Assembly (NCBI GenBank): GCA_029266815.1
Contig: JAQSWC010000159.1
Coordinates: 1-5,423 of the forward strand
Direction of reading: 5' to 3'
From: Paucimonas sp.
Lineage (GTDB): Bacteria > Pseudomonadota > Gammaproteobacteria > Burkholderiales > Burkholderiaceae_D
Length of the DNA: 5,423 nucleotides
Shown here: positions 4,783 through 5,423 of the stretch, piece by piece
Position numbering within the stretch: position 1 is the stretch's first letter
Layout of the letters: every line of letters starts with the position of its first letter
Translations under genes and position numbers: made by a program
Notes under the pieces: generated by a model
Told to the model about the DNA's origin: nothing
Database searches by the model: none
What the model saw: only the letters and a program-made list of their open reading frames with translations

Positions 4783-5423
4783 ATGCTTGCCCCACCTTTT
4801 TCGGCACGCCATCGCGGCCCTCATCGTCAAATCGACAATGCCTTTCCTACGACGGCTCGCAATGGTCTTCTTCACGTGTTGCTTGACCTCGTAGAGAAAG
4901 ACTACGTTGCAAATTGGAGTGCGATTGCGAGAGAGTTGCAGCGAATTGCTCGCCTGTCTCCAGTCGAATACAACAATTCGAAATCGAATAGCACCGCCCA
5001 AGCTAAGGCAGACACAGAAGAAATCTTGGCGCAATTGAGTTGGGAGAAGGTGTACGACTTCTGTGAGCGGCTCCATGGCTACTTAGCCCGAGATGTTGGG
5101 TATACCTGGAATGATGAGTACGAGATAACAGCACCTAAAGCAGATGTCCAGAAATTTATTTCCGGTGAACTACAGCGGCTGTTTGAAGAAGAAGGACTGG
5201 CATTCGAATTTGCTGACGGCCTTGTTCGGCGGCGTGGGCGAAAACACACAGTAGAATTGGCAACTAAAGCGCAAGTCGTCCTCGGCGATCCTCGCTTGGC
5301 TAGTGCACGAAAACACTATGACAAGGCACTGCAGTTCTTTCGAAACCCTGCAAAACCAGACTACGAAAATGCTGTGAAGGAAGCCGTTTGTTCGGTAGAG
5401 GCTGCTGGAAAAAATCTCTTCCC
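4783..5423 (+). CDS. AbiJ-N-terminal/HEPN-like abortive-infection-type protein, 3' end missing
   Basis: The frame opens after TAG 4771-4773 and runs from ATG 4783 for 213 codons to the right edge, so the C-terminus is missing. Visible parts: FSARHRG (6-12), matching the FS-x-R-H-G start of AbiJ-NTD4-type proteins; a helical region VLLDLVEKDY; and LSWEKVYDFCERL with a Trp at its head. LFEEEGLAFEFADG (133-146) and a basic RRRGRK stretch follow, then ARKHYDKALQFF (175-186) and KPDYENAVKEAVCSVEA (191-207). The last element recalls the H-L-x-x-A-L and P-D-Y-x-N-S-I-K-E-S-I-S-A-V-E pattern of HEPN-like abortive infection proteins. By family knowledge such proteins may be RNA-cleaving anti-phage factors; here this is inference, and the final residues that would hold a HEPN R-x4-6-H motif are not seen. 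The start has no good Shine-Dalgarno. The neighbour upstream, 55 bases away on the same strand, is the CDCGC protein. Codons look more A/T-rich than in the lipoprotein operon. Confidence 0.72.
   Translation, partial: MLAPPFSARHRGPHRQIDNAFPTTARNGLLHVLLDLVEKDYVANWSAIARELQRIARLSPVEYNNSKSNSTAQAKADTEEILAQLSWEKVYDFCERLHGYLARDVGYTWNDEYEITAPKADVQKFISGELQRLFEEEGLAFEFADGLVRRRGRKHTVELATKAQVVLGDPRLASARKHYDKALQFFRNPAKPDYENAVKEAVCSVEAAGKNLF

Noticed and set aside
4759..5076. 105-codon minus-strand frame opposite the AbiJ-like gene
   Set aside because: The plus-strand frame is open over the whole 641 bases and carries recognisable family patterns. The antisense frame has none.
1..5423. Search for CRISPR arrays, tRNA genes and insertion sequences
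   Set aside because: I saw no regularly spaced direct repeats, no tRNA cloverleaf signature and no transposase or terminal inverted repeats. Only short degenerate hairpin repeats are present.

Overview
The window looks like chromosomal DNA from a betaproteobacterium, most likely Burkholderiales. Oxalobacteraceae would be my first guess, from remembered resemblance of the DMT transporter and the CsgG/DUF4810/DUF799 cluster to genes of that family. This placement is inferred from gene content and a fairly GC-rich coding style; there is no rRNA or other marker in the window to prove it.

Layout: (1) Bases 1-224, minus strand, are the 5' end of a membrane sensor gene with the start of a CHASE-type extracellular domain; the rest lies outside the window. 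(2) Bases 225-428 separate it from a divergent gene pair on the plus strand. I see no convincing promoter there. (3) Bases 429-2218 hold a two-gene unit: a ten-helix EamA/DMT permease, then, 11 bases on, a two-domain rhodanese of the 3-mercaptopyruvate sulfurtransferase type. (4) Bases 2219-2512 hold no gene. They contain a decayed dRS3-like inverted repeat, a good sigma70-type promoter candidate and a strong Shine-Dalgarno. (5) Bases 2513-4209 are a compact operon of three lipoproteins: a CsgG-family protein, a DUF4810 protein and a DUF799/GNA1162-family protein. All three have a lipobox with Ala after the cysteine, so all are predicted to go to the outer membrane. (6) Bases 4210-4334 are intergenic and carry a degenerate copy of a GGCGGATTACGC-type hairpin repeat. 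(7) From 4335 to the end the sequence looks more A/T-rich and codon use loosens. It holds an unassigned 130-residue protein with a Cys-x-Cys-Gly-Cys motif, then a long ORF open to the right edge (from 4783) that resembles AbiJ-N-terminal/HEPN-type abortive infection proteins.

How the genes work together: the permease and sulfurtransferase are probably cotranscribed, but their substrates cannot be read from sequence. The three lipoproteins are almost certainly made together and probably form one envelope assembly. The last two genes look like the edge of an accessory, possibly defence-related, segment. The least described parts are the three-lipoprotein operon, whose job is unknown although the families are catalogued, and the possible defence gene at the right edge.
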